Part shown: positions 24,573 through 32,114 of the stretch, piece after piece
How positions within the stretch are numbered: position 1 is the first letter of the stretch
Layout of the letters: every line of letters starts with the position of its first letter
Source: Pantanalinema sp.
GTDB lineage: Bacteria > Cyanobacteriota > Sericytochromatia > S15B-MN24 > UBA4093
Direction of reading: 5' to 3'
DNA length: 46,641 nucleotides
Assembly: GCA_036704125.1 (NCBI GenBank)
Contig: DATNQI010000018.1
Span: 1 to 46,641, forward strand
Notes under the pieces: model-generated
Database searches by the model: none
What the model was told of the DNA's origin: nothing
What the model saw: the letters and a program-made list of their open reading frames with translations, nothing else
Translations under genes and position numbers: made by a program

Positions 24573-24587
24573 TTAGAATCATTCTAA
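24573..24587. promoter_or_regulatory. Per box (PerR/Fur-family operator) before peroxidase gene
   Basis: TTAGAATCATTCTAA is a perfect 7-1-7 palindrome and fits the Per-box consensus TTAnAATnATTnTAA at every fixed position. It lies 22 bp before the peroxidase ATG and overlaps the predicted transcription start, a position expected for repression. Confidence 0.8.
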
Positions 24588-24591
24588 TCCA

Positions 24592-24621
24592 TTAATACAA
24601 GCAAGCGGCGAGGGGAGTCAA
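24592..24621 (-). promoter_or_regulatory. Candidate promoter of the peroxidase gene
   Basis: On the minus strand TTGACT (24621-24616), an 18-bp spacer and TATTAA (24597-24592) make a good sigma70-type promoter. The start would fall near 24585, inside the Per box. The -35 lies in the loop of the upstream operon's terminator. Confidence 0.55.
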
Positions 24622-24635
24622 GCCCCCCTCGCCGC
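24605..24635 (-). terminator. Terminator of the PHA operon
   Basis: An 11-bp perfect stem (GCGGCGAGGGG with CCCCTCGCCGC) carries a 9-base loop. Read on the minus strand it lies 22 bp after the phaB stop and is followed by TTGCTTGTATT, a moderately T-rich tract. Confidence 0.75.
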
Positions 24636-24656
24636 GCCGGGTGCCGGTCCTGGAGT

Positions 24657-25397
24657 CTAGAGGACCAGCCCCCCGTCCACGCTCAGGACGTGGCCGTTGA
24701 TGAAGTCCGAGTCGTCCGAGGCCAGGAAGAGGAAGGCCTTGGCGATGTCCGAGGGCTGCCCCAGGCGGCCGACGGGGGTCTTGTCCTTCATGGCGCTGAG
24801 CACCTTCTCGGGCATGGCCTGGGTCATCTCGGTGGCGATGAAGCCGGGGGCCACGGCGTTGGCGGTGATGCCCTTGCGGCCGAGCTCCTTGGCCCAGGTC
24901 TTGGTCATGCCGATGACGGCCGACTTGGTGGCGGCGTAGTTGGTCTGGCCGAAGTTGCCGAAGAGGCCGACCACGCTCGTGGTGGTGATGATCTTGCCCT
25001 TGCCCTGGGCGAGCATGTGGGGCAGCACCGCCTGGGTGCAGTTGAAGACGCCCTTGAGGTTGACGTCGATCACCCGGTCGAACTGATCCTCGGTCATCTT
25101 GGCCAGGGTCGCGTCCATGGTGATGCCCGCGTTGTTGATGAGCACGTCGATTCGGCCCCAGTCGGCCACGACCCGATCGGCCAGGGCGACGAGCTCCGAG
25201 CGCTTGGTCACGTCGACGCTCAGGCCCATGGCCTTGCCGCCCGCCGCCTCGATGGCGGCGACCGTGGCGGCCACGCCCTCGGCGTCGCGATCGCATACCA
25301 CGACCCGGGCGCCCTCGCTTGCGAGGGTGAGGGCGCTCTGGCGGCCGATGCCGCGACCCGCGCCGGTGATGATGATGACCTTGTCCTGAACGCGCAT
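24657..25397 (-). CDS. phaB: Acetoacetyl-CoA reductase (PhaB/FabG-type SDR)
   Basis: This 246-residue short-chain dehydrogenase has the cofactor motif TGAGRGIGRQ, NNAGITMDATL, the catalytic TTSVVG Ser and the YAATK site. The end is INGHVLSVDGGLVL, within the core shared by FabG and PhaB. PhaB reduces acetoacetyl-CoA to (R)-3-hydroxybutyryl-CoA with NADPH, supplying the PHA synthase. Context decides: the gene begins 18 bp after phaC in the same operon, with GAGGT at good spacing, and ends before a terminator. A housekeeping FabG would normally sit with fab or acp genes, none of which is here. No ketothiolase (phaA) gene is in the window, so acetoacetyl-CoA must come from elsewhere. Confidence 0.85.
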   Translation of the reverse strand: MRVQDKVIIITGAGRGIGRQSALTLASEGARVVVCDRDAEGVAATVAAIEAAGGKAMGLSVDVTKRSELVALADRVVADWGRIDVLINNAGITMDATLAKMTEDQFDRVIDVNLKGVFNCTQAVLPHMLAQGKGKIITTTSVVGLFGNFGQTNYAATKSAVIGMTKTWAKELGRKGITANAVAPGFIATEMTQAMPEKVLSAMKDKTPVGRLGQPSDIAKAFLFLASDDSDFINGHVLSVDGGLVL

Positions 25398-25415
25398 GGT
25401 TTTACCTCTGAATGC

Positions 25416-26489
25416 CTAGTTGGAGCGGGCCGAAAGCCAGGCGTTGAGCCCGGGGAAGAACTTCTGCTTGGCGCTGCGCCCGGCGACCAGCCCCACGTGG
25501 CCGGCCTTGATGGCCAGCTGCTCGGCGTCCTCGCTCGAGATGTGAGCCAAGAGCGGGGTGGACTGGCAGACCTGCACGATGTGGTCCAGGTTCGCGACCA
25601 CGCTCAGCACCGAGCAGCGGATGTTCGAGAGGTCGACCTTTCGGCCGCCCAGGCGCATCTCGCCCTTGATGAGCTTGTTCTGCTGGTAGAGATCCTTGAT
25701 CCACTGGCGGAAGGCCTCGCCCGCGAACGGGATGCCGTCGTTGATCCAGTGGTTCATCACCAGCCAGCCCTGCACGAACTGCTCGTCGTCGAGCCGGTCC
25801 ATGAGCGTGGCGTAGGGGCTCATGTAGTTCTGGATCGGCTTGAGCAGCTTGGATCCGAACTCGATGAAGTCGGCGGGCACCAGCTTGTAGGCGTCCACCA
25901 CCCGGTCCACGTCGTAGTGCTTGGGGTCGAGCCAGGCGGAGAAGAGGCCCGCCTCCGAGAAGTCGACGGGGGTCGCCATCAGCACCAGGTTGCGCAGGGG
26001 CGCCTCGGGGTGCAGGGCCGCGTACATGGTCGCCATGGTGCCGCCCATGCAGTAGCCGATCAGGCTGAAGTCCTTGGCGCCCGAGTGCTTGAGCACCTGC
26101 TTGACCGCGCGCGGGATGTAGTCGAGCACGTAGTCGTCGAACTTGAGGCCCGCGTCCTCCTCGCCGGGGGTGCCCCAGTCGAGCAAAAAGACGTCGTACC
26201 CCTGTTCGACCAGGAACTCGACCATGCTGTTGCCCGGCGCGAGATCGAGGATGTAGGGGCGGTTGATCAGGGCGTAGACGAACAGGATCGGAGTCGCGTG
26301 CTTGCGATCGCCCTTGGCGTGGTAGCGGTACAGCTTGGCCTTGTTCTTGGTCCAGACCACGTCCTTGGGGGTCTGCCCCACCATGGGCGCCAGCGGGCGC
26401 TTGGCGTAGGCCATGGCGGCCTCGGTCCGCTTCAGGGCGCGCTCGAAGTCGACCCGGGCCTGGTCCATCGATTCGGTGTGGCTGCTCAT
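25416..26489 (-). CDS. phaC: Class III poly(3-hydroxyalkanoate) synthase catalytic subunit
   Basis: This 357-residue enzyme has the size of class III/IV synthases rather than class I/II (about 590). The lipase-like box is GYCMGG with catalytic Cys147. The other triad members are Asp302 (NLDHIV) and His331 (AGHVGLVAG). In the class III enzyme of Allochromatium vinosum the triad is C149/D302/H331, so the spacing is nearly identical. FVYALINRPYILDL and DWGTPG are also family motifs. The enzyme polymerises (R)-3-hydroxyacyl-CoA on the granule surface and needs a PhaE or PhaR partner, and a candidate lies two genes upstream. ATG 26489 is preceded by AGAGGA. Longer frames upstream run through an intercistronic hairpin and are rejected. 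Confidence 0.95.
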   Translation of the reverse strand: MSSHTESMDQARVDFERALKRTEAAMAYAKRPLAPMVGQTPKDVVWTKNKAKLYRYHAKGDRKHATPILFVYALINRPYILDLAPGNSMVEFLVEQGYDVFLLDWGTPGEEDAGLKFDDYVLDYIPRAVKQVLKHSGAKDFSLIGYCMGGTMATMYAALHPEAPLRNLVLMATPVDFSEAGLFSAWLDPKHYDVDRVVDAYKLVPADFIEFGSKLLKPIQNYMSPYATLMDRLDDEQFVQGWLVMNHWINDGIPFAGEAFRQWIKDLYQQNKLIKGEMRLGGRKVDLSNIRCSVLSVVANLDHIVQVCQSTPLLAHISSEDAEQLAIKAGHVGLVAGRSAKQKFFPGLNAWLSARSN

Positions 26490-26517
26490 GCGAATCCTCT
26501 CGTGTGACGACATGACA

Positions 26518-26541
26518 CCCCCTCGCCTTGCGGCGAGGGGG
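26518..26541. other. Intercistronic hairpin between phasin-like gene and phaC
   Basis: A perfect 10-bp stem (CCCCCTCGCC with GGCGAGGGGG) has a four-base loop that reads GCAA, a stable GNRA tetraloop, in the operon's transcript. It may stabilise or partly terminate the message, giving more phasin than synthase. Confidence 0.6.
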
Positions 26542-26553
26542 AGCGGAAGAAAG

Positions 26554-26847
26554 CTAGCGCTCGACGAAGGAGACGCCGCCGGGGATCCAGCGCATGGTGT
26601 CGCGCACGCCGCCCTCGACCACGCGGTTGAAGGCGTCATGGTTGGCCTTGGCCTGCGAGAGCAGGGTCTCGGTGAGCTTCTGGCCCTCCATGCGGCTCGA
26701 GCGAGCCTGCTCCAGCCAGGCGCTGGCGAGGGCGTCGGCCTGCTCCTGGGCCCAGAACATGGTCTGGATGCCGGTGCGGGCCATGCCCCAGAACTCGCCG
26801 GTCAGCGAGGAGGCGTCGAAGAGGGGGCGCTCGGTGGTGGCGTTCAT
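26554..26847 (-). CDS. Phasin-like small protein
   Basis: This 97-residue protein is helical throughout and has no Cys. Helices such as FWGMARTGIQTMFWAQEQADALASAWLEQA are amphipathic with a broad hydrophobic face. This suits phasins, which coat PHA granules and control their number and size. Phasin families are highly divergent, so I rely on size, composition and position: it lies between the PhaE/R-like gene and phaC in one operon. AAAGGAGA precedes the start by 6 bases. The end (RDTMRWIPGGVSFVER) is not helical. It could alternatively be part of the synthase complex. Confidence 0.65.
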   Translation of the reverse strand: MNATTERPLFDASSLTGEFWGMARTGIQTMFWAQEQADALASAWLEQARSSRMEGQKLTETLLSQAKANHDAFNRVVEGGVRDTMRWIPGGVSFVER

Positions 26848-26874
26848 ATCTGGTTCTCCTTTGAGGGGGGCGTG

Positions 26875-27309
26875 TTAGCGGGAGCGACGGGACTTGGTCG
26901 AGGCGGCGGGGGGCGCGACAGGGGTCGCAGCGACTGGAATCGAGGCGACGGCCGCGACGGGGGCCGCGGCGAGGGCCGTGAGACCGTACAGGATCTGGTC
27001 GAGCTTCCGCTCGACGGCGTCGAAGCGATCGTCCAGGGCCTCGATCTTGGCCTCGAGGGCGACGACCTGGGCGGCGAGGGCCGCGTGGTCCGACTTGGTG
27101 GGCACCCGCATGCTTTGCAGGTACTTCTCCATCCCCTCGCGCATGGCGGCCTGCGAGGAGAGCGCCTGCTCGCGGGTGTCCCCCAGCGCCGAGGCGAAGG
27201 CCTCGCTGTTGAGGGTCTCGTGCATGGTCGGGGTCCAGGCCTGCTCGAACTGGTCGAACATCTGCTTCCAGGCGGCGAAGGGGTCGGTCTGGGACGAGGC
27301 GGACGACAT
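26875..27309 (-). CDS. PhaE/PhaR-like synthase subunit or phasin
   Basis: This 144-residue first gene of the PHA operon has a helical N-terminal half (DPFAAWKQMFDQFEQAW). A segment follows, EKYLQSMRVPTKSDHAALAAQVVALEAKIEALDDRFDAVERKLDQIL. The VPTKSD motif leading into a coiled coil is the region by which PhaE and PhaR subunits are recognised. Class III/IV PhaC enzymes are inactive without such a partner. It is much shorter than PhaE (about 350) and nearer PhaR (about 200). An Ala/Pro/Val tail ends in KSRRSR. ATG 27309 has AGGAGGAAA at 8 bases, so the longer GTG frame is rejected. The operon's putative operator lies 39-84 bp upstream. Confidence 0.7.
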   Translation of the reverse strand: MSSASSQTDPFAAWKQMFDQFEQAWTPTMHETLNSEAFASALGDTREQALSSQAAMREGMEKYLQSMRVPTKSDHAALAAQVVALEAKIEALDDRFDAVERKLDQILYGLTALAAAPVAAVASIPVAATPVAPPAASTKSRRSR

Positions 27310-27347
27310 GGCGGCTTTCCTCCTGCGGCGGTTCACTTGCTGCGAGA

Positions 27348-27393
27348 AGACTACCGCCCCGACGTTACAGGGTGGTTACAAGGCTTCGTTACA
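27348..27393 (-). promoter_or_regulatory. Putative SARP operator and -10 of the PHA operon
   Basis: On the minus strand: TGTAAC (27393-27388), TGTAAC (27380-27375), 5 bp, TGTAAC (27369-27364), 10 bp, TAGTCT (27353-27348). The two proximal copies have the 11-bp pitch seen at the other sites. The third, distal copy is offset by 13. Confidence 0.7.
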
Positions 27394-27421
27394 AGCGCAA
27401 CAGGGAAGAGAAGCCGGAGGC

Positions 27422-28693
27422 TCAGCGGGAGCGCAGGGCGCCCGCGACCCACGCGTGGGCCTCGGGGGCAATCACCAGGTCCATGTGGTTGAGGTGCAGG
27501 AGGTCCTTGGCGACCAGGCGCGCGCCGGCGCGGGTCATGTCGTCGGTGGCCGTGGCGCTCTTGACGAAGACCACCCCGTCCGAGGGGCCGGTGTGCTCGT
27601 TGTGGATCCCCGCAAGGTCCGCGCGGTTGCCCGCGAGCACCGCGAGCTCGACGCTCGGATCCAAGGGGTAGCGGCGCAGCGTCTCGATGAAGTTGCCGCC
27701 GTCGGCGATCGCCTGGTCGATGCCGGGCGAGCGGCTCAGGAAGCCCTGCCCGCCGTTGTAGGTGGTGTACCAGTCCACCTCGGTCTGGGGAAGGGGGTAC
27801 TCGTGGTCCCAGCGCGCGAGCATCTGGGCCTGGCCGGGGAAGTAATCGCCGTACTTCTTGAACATGGTCTGGGCCGAGGTGTCGGCCCAGACGCCCAGCA
27901 CCAGCATCCCCGTCCAGGACATGGGGGCGTTGAGGCGCGAGTCGCTCTTCTCGGGGTACAGCCCGTAGTTGATGATCGGGTGGCGGAAGGTGGTGTCCAG
28001 GCCCAGGTGCGGCCCGGCGATGAGCACCAGGCGGCGGATGTCGCGCTTGTAGGCGGTCATCCAGGGATAGCGGACGTCCGAGGCCAGGACGCGGGCGGCG
28101 ACGGTGCCCTTGCTGTGGGCGACCACGTCCACTTCCTTGGCTCCGGTCACCTGCTTGATCCGGGAGATCGCCCAGGCGATCTGCTCGGCCTGGAGGACGT
28201 TGTCCCCCTGGCGGTTGGCGAAGGTGACGGCGAAGACGCCGAGGCCCTGGTCGGCGAGGGTCTGGGCGAGCCCCTTCTGGTCGTGCGGCTTGATCCAGGA
28301 GCTGGTGGCGTCGAGGATGGTCCCGTGGACCAGCAGGACCGGGGTGCCCTTGGCCTGCTCCCAGCCCTTGTAGTAGTGAAGCAGCACGTCGGTCGAAGGC
28401 GGGGCGTCGGTGCCGAAGGCCTTCACGATGTCCGCGTCGGTATGGCGGCCGTTGGGGCGCAGCTTCTCCTTGGGGAAGTCGGCGACGGTGCTCGACAGGC
28501 GCTCGATCTTCTGCCACTCGCGGCCCGAGACGGTGCCCGCCAAGCGGTAGCGCGCGCTCGCGGCGGACTCCGCCTGAACGGTATCGCTTGTTCGATCCGG
28601 AACCCTGCCCATCGTGCTCCAATCCCATGCGCCGCAACCCGAGACAAGAGCGGCCATGAGGAGCATGGTGAGCCGGGGGGGACGCGCACGCAT
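27422..28693 (-). CDS. Lipase/esterase lipoprotein (alpha/beta hydrolase)
   Basis: This 423-residue protein has a lipoprotein signal (LTMLLMAALVSGC), so it is anchored in the envelope. GTPVLLVHGTILDATSSW gives the oxyanion-hole HG motif, and VVAHSKGTVAAR is the nucleophile elbow (A-H-S-K-G, a variant of GxSxG). This is most like secreted class-2 triacylglycerol lipases. A late His in LNHMDLVIAP completes the likely triad. Substrates may be esters or extracellular polyesters. It lies between the PHA operon and the SARP-like regulator but lacks the TGTAAC operator. ATG 28693 is preceded by GGAG, and a candidate promoter lies 38-66 bp upstream. Confidence 0.75.
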   Translation of the reverse strand: MRARPPRLTMLLMAALVSGCGAWDWSTMGRVPDRTSDTVQAESAASARYRLAGTVSGREWQKIERLSSTVADFPKEKLRPNGRHTDADIVKAFGTDAPPSTDVLLHYYKGWEQAKGTPVLLVHGTILDATSSWIKPHDQKGLAQTLADQGLGVFAVTFANRQGDNVLQAEQIAWAISRIKQVTGAKEVDVVAHSKGTVAARVLASDVRYPWMTAYKRDIRRLVLIAGPHLGLDTTFRHPIINYGLYPEKSDSRLNAPMSWTGMLVLGVWADTSAQTMFKKYGDYFPGQAQMLARWDHEYPLPQTEVDWYTTYNGGQGFLSRSPGIDQAIADGGNFIETLRRYPLDPSVELAVLAGNRADLAGIHNEHTGPSDGVVFVKSATATDDMTRAGARLVAKDLLHLNHMDLVIAPEAHAWVAGALRSR

Positions 28694-28730
28694 CGGCGGA
28701 AACTCCAGACGCTCGGGGAGACGTTCATCT

Positions 28731-28759
28731 ATCATAGACGGGCAAGCGTTGAATCTGAA
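28731..28759 (-). promoter_or_regulatory. Candidate promoter of the lipase gene
   Basis: On the minus strand TTCAGA (28759-28754), a 17-bp spacer and TATGAT (28736-28731). It lies in an unusually AT-rich patch of the 167-bp divergent region shared with the regulator gene, placing the start about 30 bases before the ATG. Confidence 0.5.
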
Positions 28760-28860
28760 TTAAAAGATCGTTCATATTGCATTAAAGAATCACGAAGGAA
28801 GGGGGATCGGGTAGAGCGAAATCGAGCGGGGGTACGTAGAGGAGAGCAGGAGGAGGCAGC

Positions 28861-31800
28861 TTGTTCGGCGCAGAGGTCGTCACGCGTACCAAATTCTTGG
28901 CCCCGCGCATGCGTCGCGCCCACCTGGGGCGCGAGCGGCTCGACGTGCTGCTGGACCAGGCGCGCGACTTGCCGCTCTTCGCCGTGGTCGCGGGAACCGG
29001 GTACGGCAAGAGCGCGCTTCTGGCCGACTACTTCGAGCGCCGGGGGCTCGCCACGCTCTGGTACGCCCTCTCCGAGCGCGACGCGGACCCGCAGGTGCTC
29101 TCGCTCCACCTGGCTCACCTCGCCCACCGGCGCTTTCCCGGGGTGGCCGATCGCGCCCTGGCGCTGTTGGCCCAGCCGGGCGGAGCCGCCCTGCACGGCC
29201 TGGAGGCCGTCGAGCGCCTCGCGGACAGCCTGATCGATCGGCTCGAGGGCGAGCACTGGCTCATCCTCGACGACTTCCACCACCTCCACGGCGCCCCCGA
29301 CGCCCTCGCCCTGGTCAATCACCTGCTGACCCACCTGCCCCCCGCGCTGCACCTGGTGCTGGTCTCGCGGCAGCGGCCCGAGCTGCCCGACTTCGCCCGC
29401 TACCGCCTGCAGGGGGACGCCCTCACCCTCGACCAGAAGACCCTCGCCTTCACCCCGGCCGAGGCCCGCGCCCTCTTCGATCGCCTGGGCGGCGAGGCAC
29501 CGGGGGCCGAGGCGGCCGAGCACCTCATCGACAGGACCGAGGGCTGGCCCATGGCCCTGCAGCTTCTCGCCCAGCGCGCCGCCGACGGGGAGCACGAGGG
29601 CTGCTTCGAGGACGAGGCGGGCTCGCGGCGGGACCTCTTCGAGTACCTGGCCCGCGAGGTCTTCGCCAAGCTTCAACCGGCCGAGCGCGAGCTGCTGCTC
29701 GCCGTCGCGCCCCTCTCGCGCCTCGACGCGCGGGCCTGCGGCGCCCTGGTGGACGACCCCGAGGCCCCCGCGCGCCTGCGCAGCCTGGGCGAGCGCGGCC
29801 TGTTCCTCGCTCCCTTGGGGCCGAGCGCCTATCGCCTGCACCCCCTCTTCAAGGAGTTCCTGCTCGCGCGCCTCCTGGAGACGAACGCGCTCCAGGCCGC
29901 CCACCTTTCAGCCGCCCGCGCCATGCGCGCCCTCGAGGAGCACGAGGAGGCGATCGCCCACCTCCTCTCGGCCGGCGCCCTCGCCGAGGCCTGCGCCCTG
30001 ATGACCGCCCTGGCGCCCGGCCTGGTGAGGCAGGGGCGCTTCGCGCCGCTCGGCACCTGGCTTTCGGCTTTGCCCGCCGAGCTGGTGGATCGGACCCCCG
30101 AGCTGACGCTCGCCCACGGTGACGCCTGCCGCCTGGCGGGCCGCTTCGACGAGGCGATCGCCTGGTACGACCGATCGGAGAAGGGCTGGGGCGATGCGCC
30201 CGCCGAGCGCGCCAAGGCGCTCTCGGCCAAGGCCATGGTCTACCTGGACACCCTGCAGCCCGCCCTGGCCGAGCACTGGCTGCAGGAGGCCCTCGCCTGC
30301 GACCCGGATCCCGCGCGCCAGGCCTCGCTGCGCACCCACCTGGCCGAGAACCTCCTCAACCAGGGCCGCGCCCCCGAGGCCGAGCGCCTCCTGGAGGAGG
30401 CCGGGCTCGCCGCGCGGCCCGAGACCCTCGAGCACATGGGGCGCATCCTCCTGCGCACCGGGCGCCTGGCCTCGGCCCAGGCCCTGCTGCGAGCGATCGC
30501 CCCCCCCGAAAGAGAGGGCGCGACCAAGGCCCATCGGGAGGGGGCCCTCATCCTCTCCTTCATCGAGGCCCTCGCGGGCGCCGGCACGGAGGCCCTCGGC
30601 CACGCCACGAGCGCCCTGGAGCGGGCGCGGCGGCAAGGGGCCGCCTGGACCGAGGCCGTGGCCCTGATCCGCGAGGGGCACGCCCACCTGGTGCTCGGCA
30701 ACGCCGAGGCCGCCGAGACCCGGTACCGAGAGACCCTCGCGCTGGCCGTCACCGTGGGCGTGGCGCGCCTCAAGGCCGAGCCCCTGATGGGCCTCGCGCT
30801 GGTGGCCGGGCGCAAGGGGCAGCTCGCCGAGGCCGAGGCCTTCGCCCGCGAGGGGCTGGATCTCGCGCAGGCCACCGGCGACGTCTGGCTCTCGGCTCTT
30901 CTGGGCCTCTCGCTCGGGGCCGTCTACGCGGCGGCGGGCGATCCCAAGGCGGAGCGCTGGCTCATGCAGGCCCAGAGCGGCTTCGAGCGGTGCACGGACC
31001 CCTTCGGCCAGGCGCTCTGCGCCCTGTGGTTCGCGCGCCTGGCCATTTCGCTGCGCGAGCCCAAGGCCCTTTCCCTGCGCGTCCGGACGCTCTGCGCCCT
31101 GGTGCGCAAGCACGACTACGGCTTCCTGCTGGAGCGCGGCACCTTCCTGGGCTTCTCGAGCGCCGAGGCCTCCCGGGCCTTCCTCGACGCCGCCCTTTCC
31201 CTGGGGGTCTCCAGAGCGACCCTCATGCCATGGATCAAGGAGGACGAGGCCGCGCCGAGCGCCGCGAGCACCGACGCGCTGCGGGTGCGGACGCTGGGGA
31301 CCTTCCGGGCGTGGCGCGGCGCGCAGGAGCTGAGCGATCGCGCCTGGGGCCGCGAGAAGGCCCGCCAGCTCTTCCACCTGCTCGTCGCCTACCGCGGCCA
31401 GTGGCTGCCGAAGGCCCGGCTGGTGGACCTCTTGTGGCCCGAGCTGGACGCGAAAGCCGCCGACCAGACCTTCCGCGTGGCCCTCAACGCGCTCAACAAG
31501 GCCCTGGAGCCCGAGCGCGCGAGCGGGCAGCCCACGCGCTTCGTCTTGCGGCAGGGCCTCAGCTACGGCCTGATGGCGAGCCCCGAGGTCTGGATCGACG
31601 CGGCCGAGTTCGAGCGCCTGCTCGAAGCCGCCCGCGCCCGGGAGACCGCGCTCGAGGACCCCGCCGACTGCTACCGCGAGGCCCTGGAGCTGTACGAGGG
31701 GGACTTCCTCCAGGATTTCCCCCACTACGACGCGTGGTGCGAGCAGGAGCGCGATCGCCTCAAGGACCGTTACAGCGAGGCCGCCCTGCGCCTCTCGCGC

Positions 31801-32055
31801 CTGTTGGCCGAGCGGGGCGACGACGCGGGCTCGGCCCACTGGTGCCAGCGGCTCATCGAGAAGGACCGCTCGATCGAGGAGGCCTACCGCCTGCTCATGC
31901 GCGCCTACTACCGCCAGGGCGATCGCCCCCTGGCGCTGCGCACCTACGACCGCTGCGTCGCGGCCCTGGCCGAGGAGCTGGACGTGGACCCCATGCCCGA
32001 GACCGAGGAGCTGTTCGATCGCATCTCCCGGCTCGCCCCTGTAACCGACCTGTAA
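28861..32055 (+). CDS. MalT-like STAND-TPR regulator with C-terminal SARP (winged helix + BTAD) module
   Basis: This 1064-residue regulator starts with a STAND NTPase like MalT. KFLAPRMRRAHLGRERLD leads to the P-loop VVAGTGYGKSALL (about residue 44) and Walker B HWLILDDFHHL. The middle (about 340-800) is a TPR-like superhelix, usual for inducer or protein sensing. At about 808-900 comes an OmpR-type winged helix (LRVRTLGTFRAW... GREKARQLFHLLVAYRG... LVDLLWPELD), then a BTAD domain (DAAEFERLLEAAR... EGDFLQDFPHYDAW... EELDVDPMPETEELF). This is the SARP module, not the LuxR helix-turn-helix of MalT. TTG 28861 is the start, with AGGAGGAGG just upstream. It lies between the PHA operon and the acyl-CoA synthetase gene, and 11-bp direct repeats before both fit SARP binding. 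Confidence 0.88.
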   Translation: MFGAEVVTRTKFLAPRMRRAHLGRERLDVLLDQARDLPLFAVVAGTGYGKSALLADYFERRGLATLWYALSERDADPQVLSLHLAHLAHRRFPGVADRALALLAQPGGAALHGLEAVERLADSLIDRLEGEHWLILDDFHHLHGAPDALALVNHLLTHLPPALHLVLVSRQRPELPDFARYRLQGDALTLDQKTLAFTPAEARALFDRLGGEAPGAEAAEHLIDRTEGWPMALQLLAQRAADGEHEGCFEDEAGSRRDLFEYLAREVFAKLQPAERELLLAVAPLSRLDARACGALVDDPEAPARLRSLGERGLFLAPLGPSAYRLHPLFKEFLLARLLETNALQAAHLSAARAMRALEEHEEAIAHLLSAGALAEACALMTALAPGLVRQGRFAPLGTWLSALPAELVDRTPELTLAHGDACRLAGRFDEAIAWYDRSEKGWGDAPAERAKALSAKAMVYLDTLQPALAEHWLQEALACDPDPARQASLRTHLAENLLNQGRAPEAERLLEEAGLAARPETLEHMGRILLRTGRLASAQALLRAIAPPEREGATKAHREGALILSFIEALAGAGTEALGHATSALERARRQGAAWTEAVALIREGHAHLVLGNAEAAETRYRETLALAVTVGVARLKAEPLMGLALVAGRKGQLAEAEAFAREGLDLAQATGDVWLSALLGLSLGAVYAAAGDPKAERWLMQAQSGFERCTDPFGQALCALWFARLAISLREPKALSLRVRTLCALVRKHDYGFLLERGTFLGFSSAEASRAFLDAALSLGVSRATLMPWIKEDEAAPSAASTDALRVRTLGTFRAWRGAQELSDRAWGREKARQLFHLLVAYRGQWLPKARLVDLLWPELDAKAADQTFRVALNALNKALEPERASGQPTRFVLRQGLSYGLMASPEVWIDAAEFERLLEAARARETALEDPADCYREALELYEGDFLQDFPHYDAWCEQERDRLKDRYSEAALRLSRLLAERGDDAGSAHWCQRLIEKDRSIEEAYRLLMRAYYRQGDRPLALRTYDRCVAALAEELDVDPMPETEELFDRISRLAPVTDL

Positions 32056-32072
32056 CAAACAAATCTTAACCT
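32040..32072 (+). promoter_or_regulatory. Putative SARP operator and -10 of the acyl-CoA synthetase operon
   Basis: TGTAAC (32040-32045), 5 bp, TGTAAC (32051-32056), 10 bp, TAACCT (32067-32072). The second hexamer contains the regulator's own stop codon, so the operator overlaps the end of the regulator gene. The start codon of the target lies 42 bp further on. Confidence 0.65.
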
Positions 32073-32114
32073 GCCCTCCAAACGTCACCCCCCACCCGTG
32101 ACAGGAGGATCGGC

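Noticed and set aside
32065-32072. CTTAACCT resembling a cyanobacterial Pho-box unit
   Set aside because: A Pho box needs at least two or three units at 11-bp pitch in the same register, and the neighbours at that pitch do not match.
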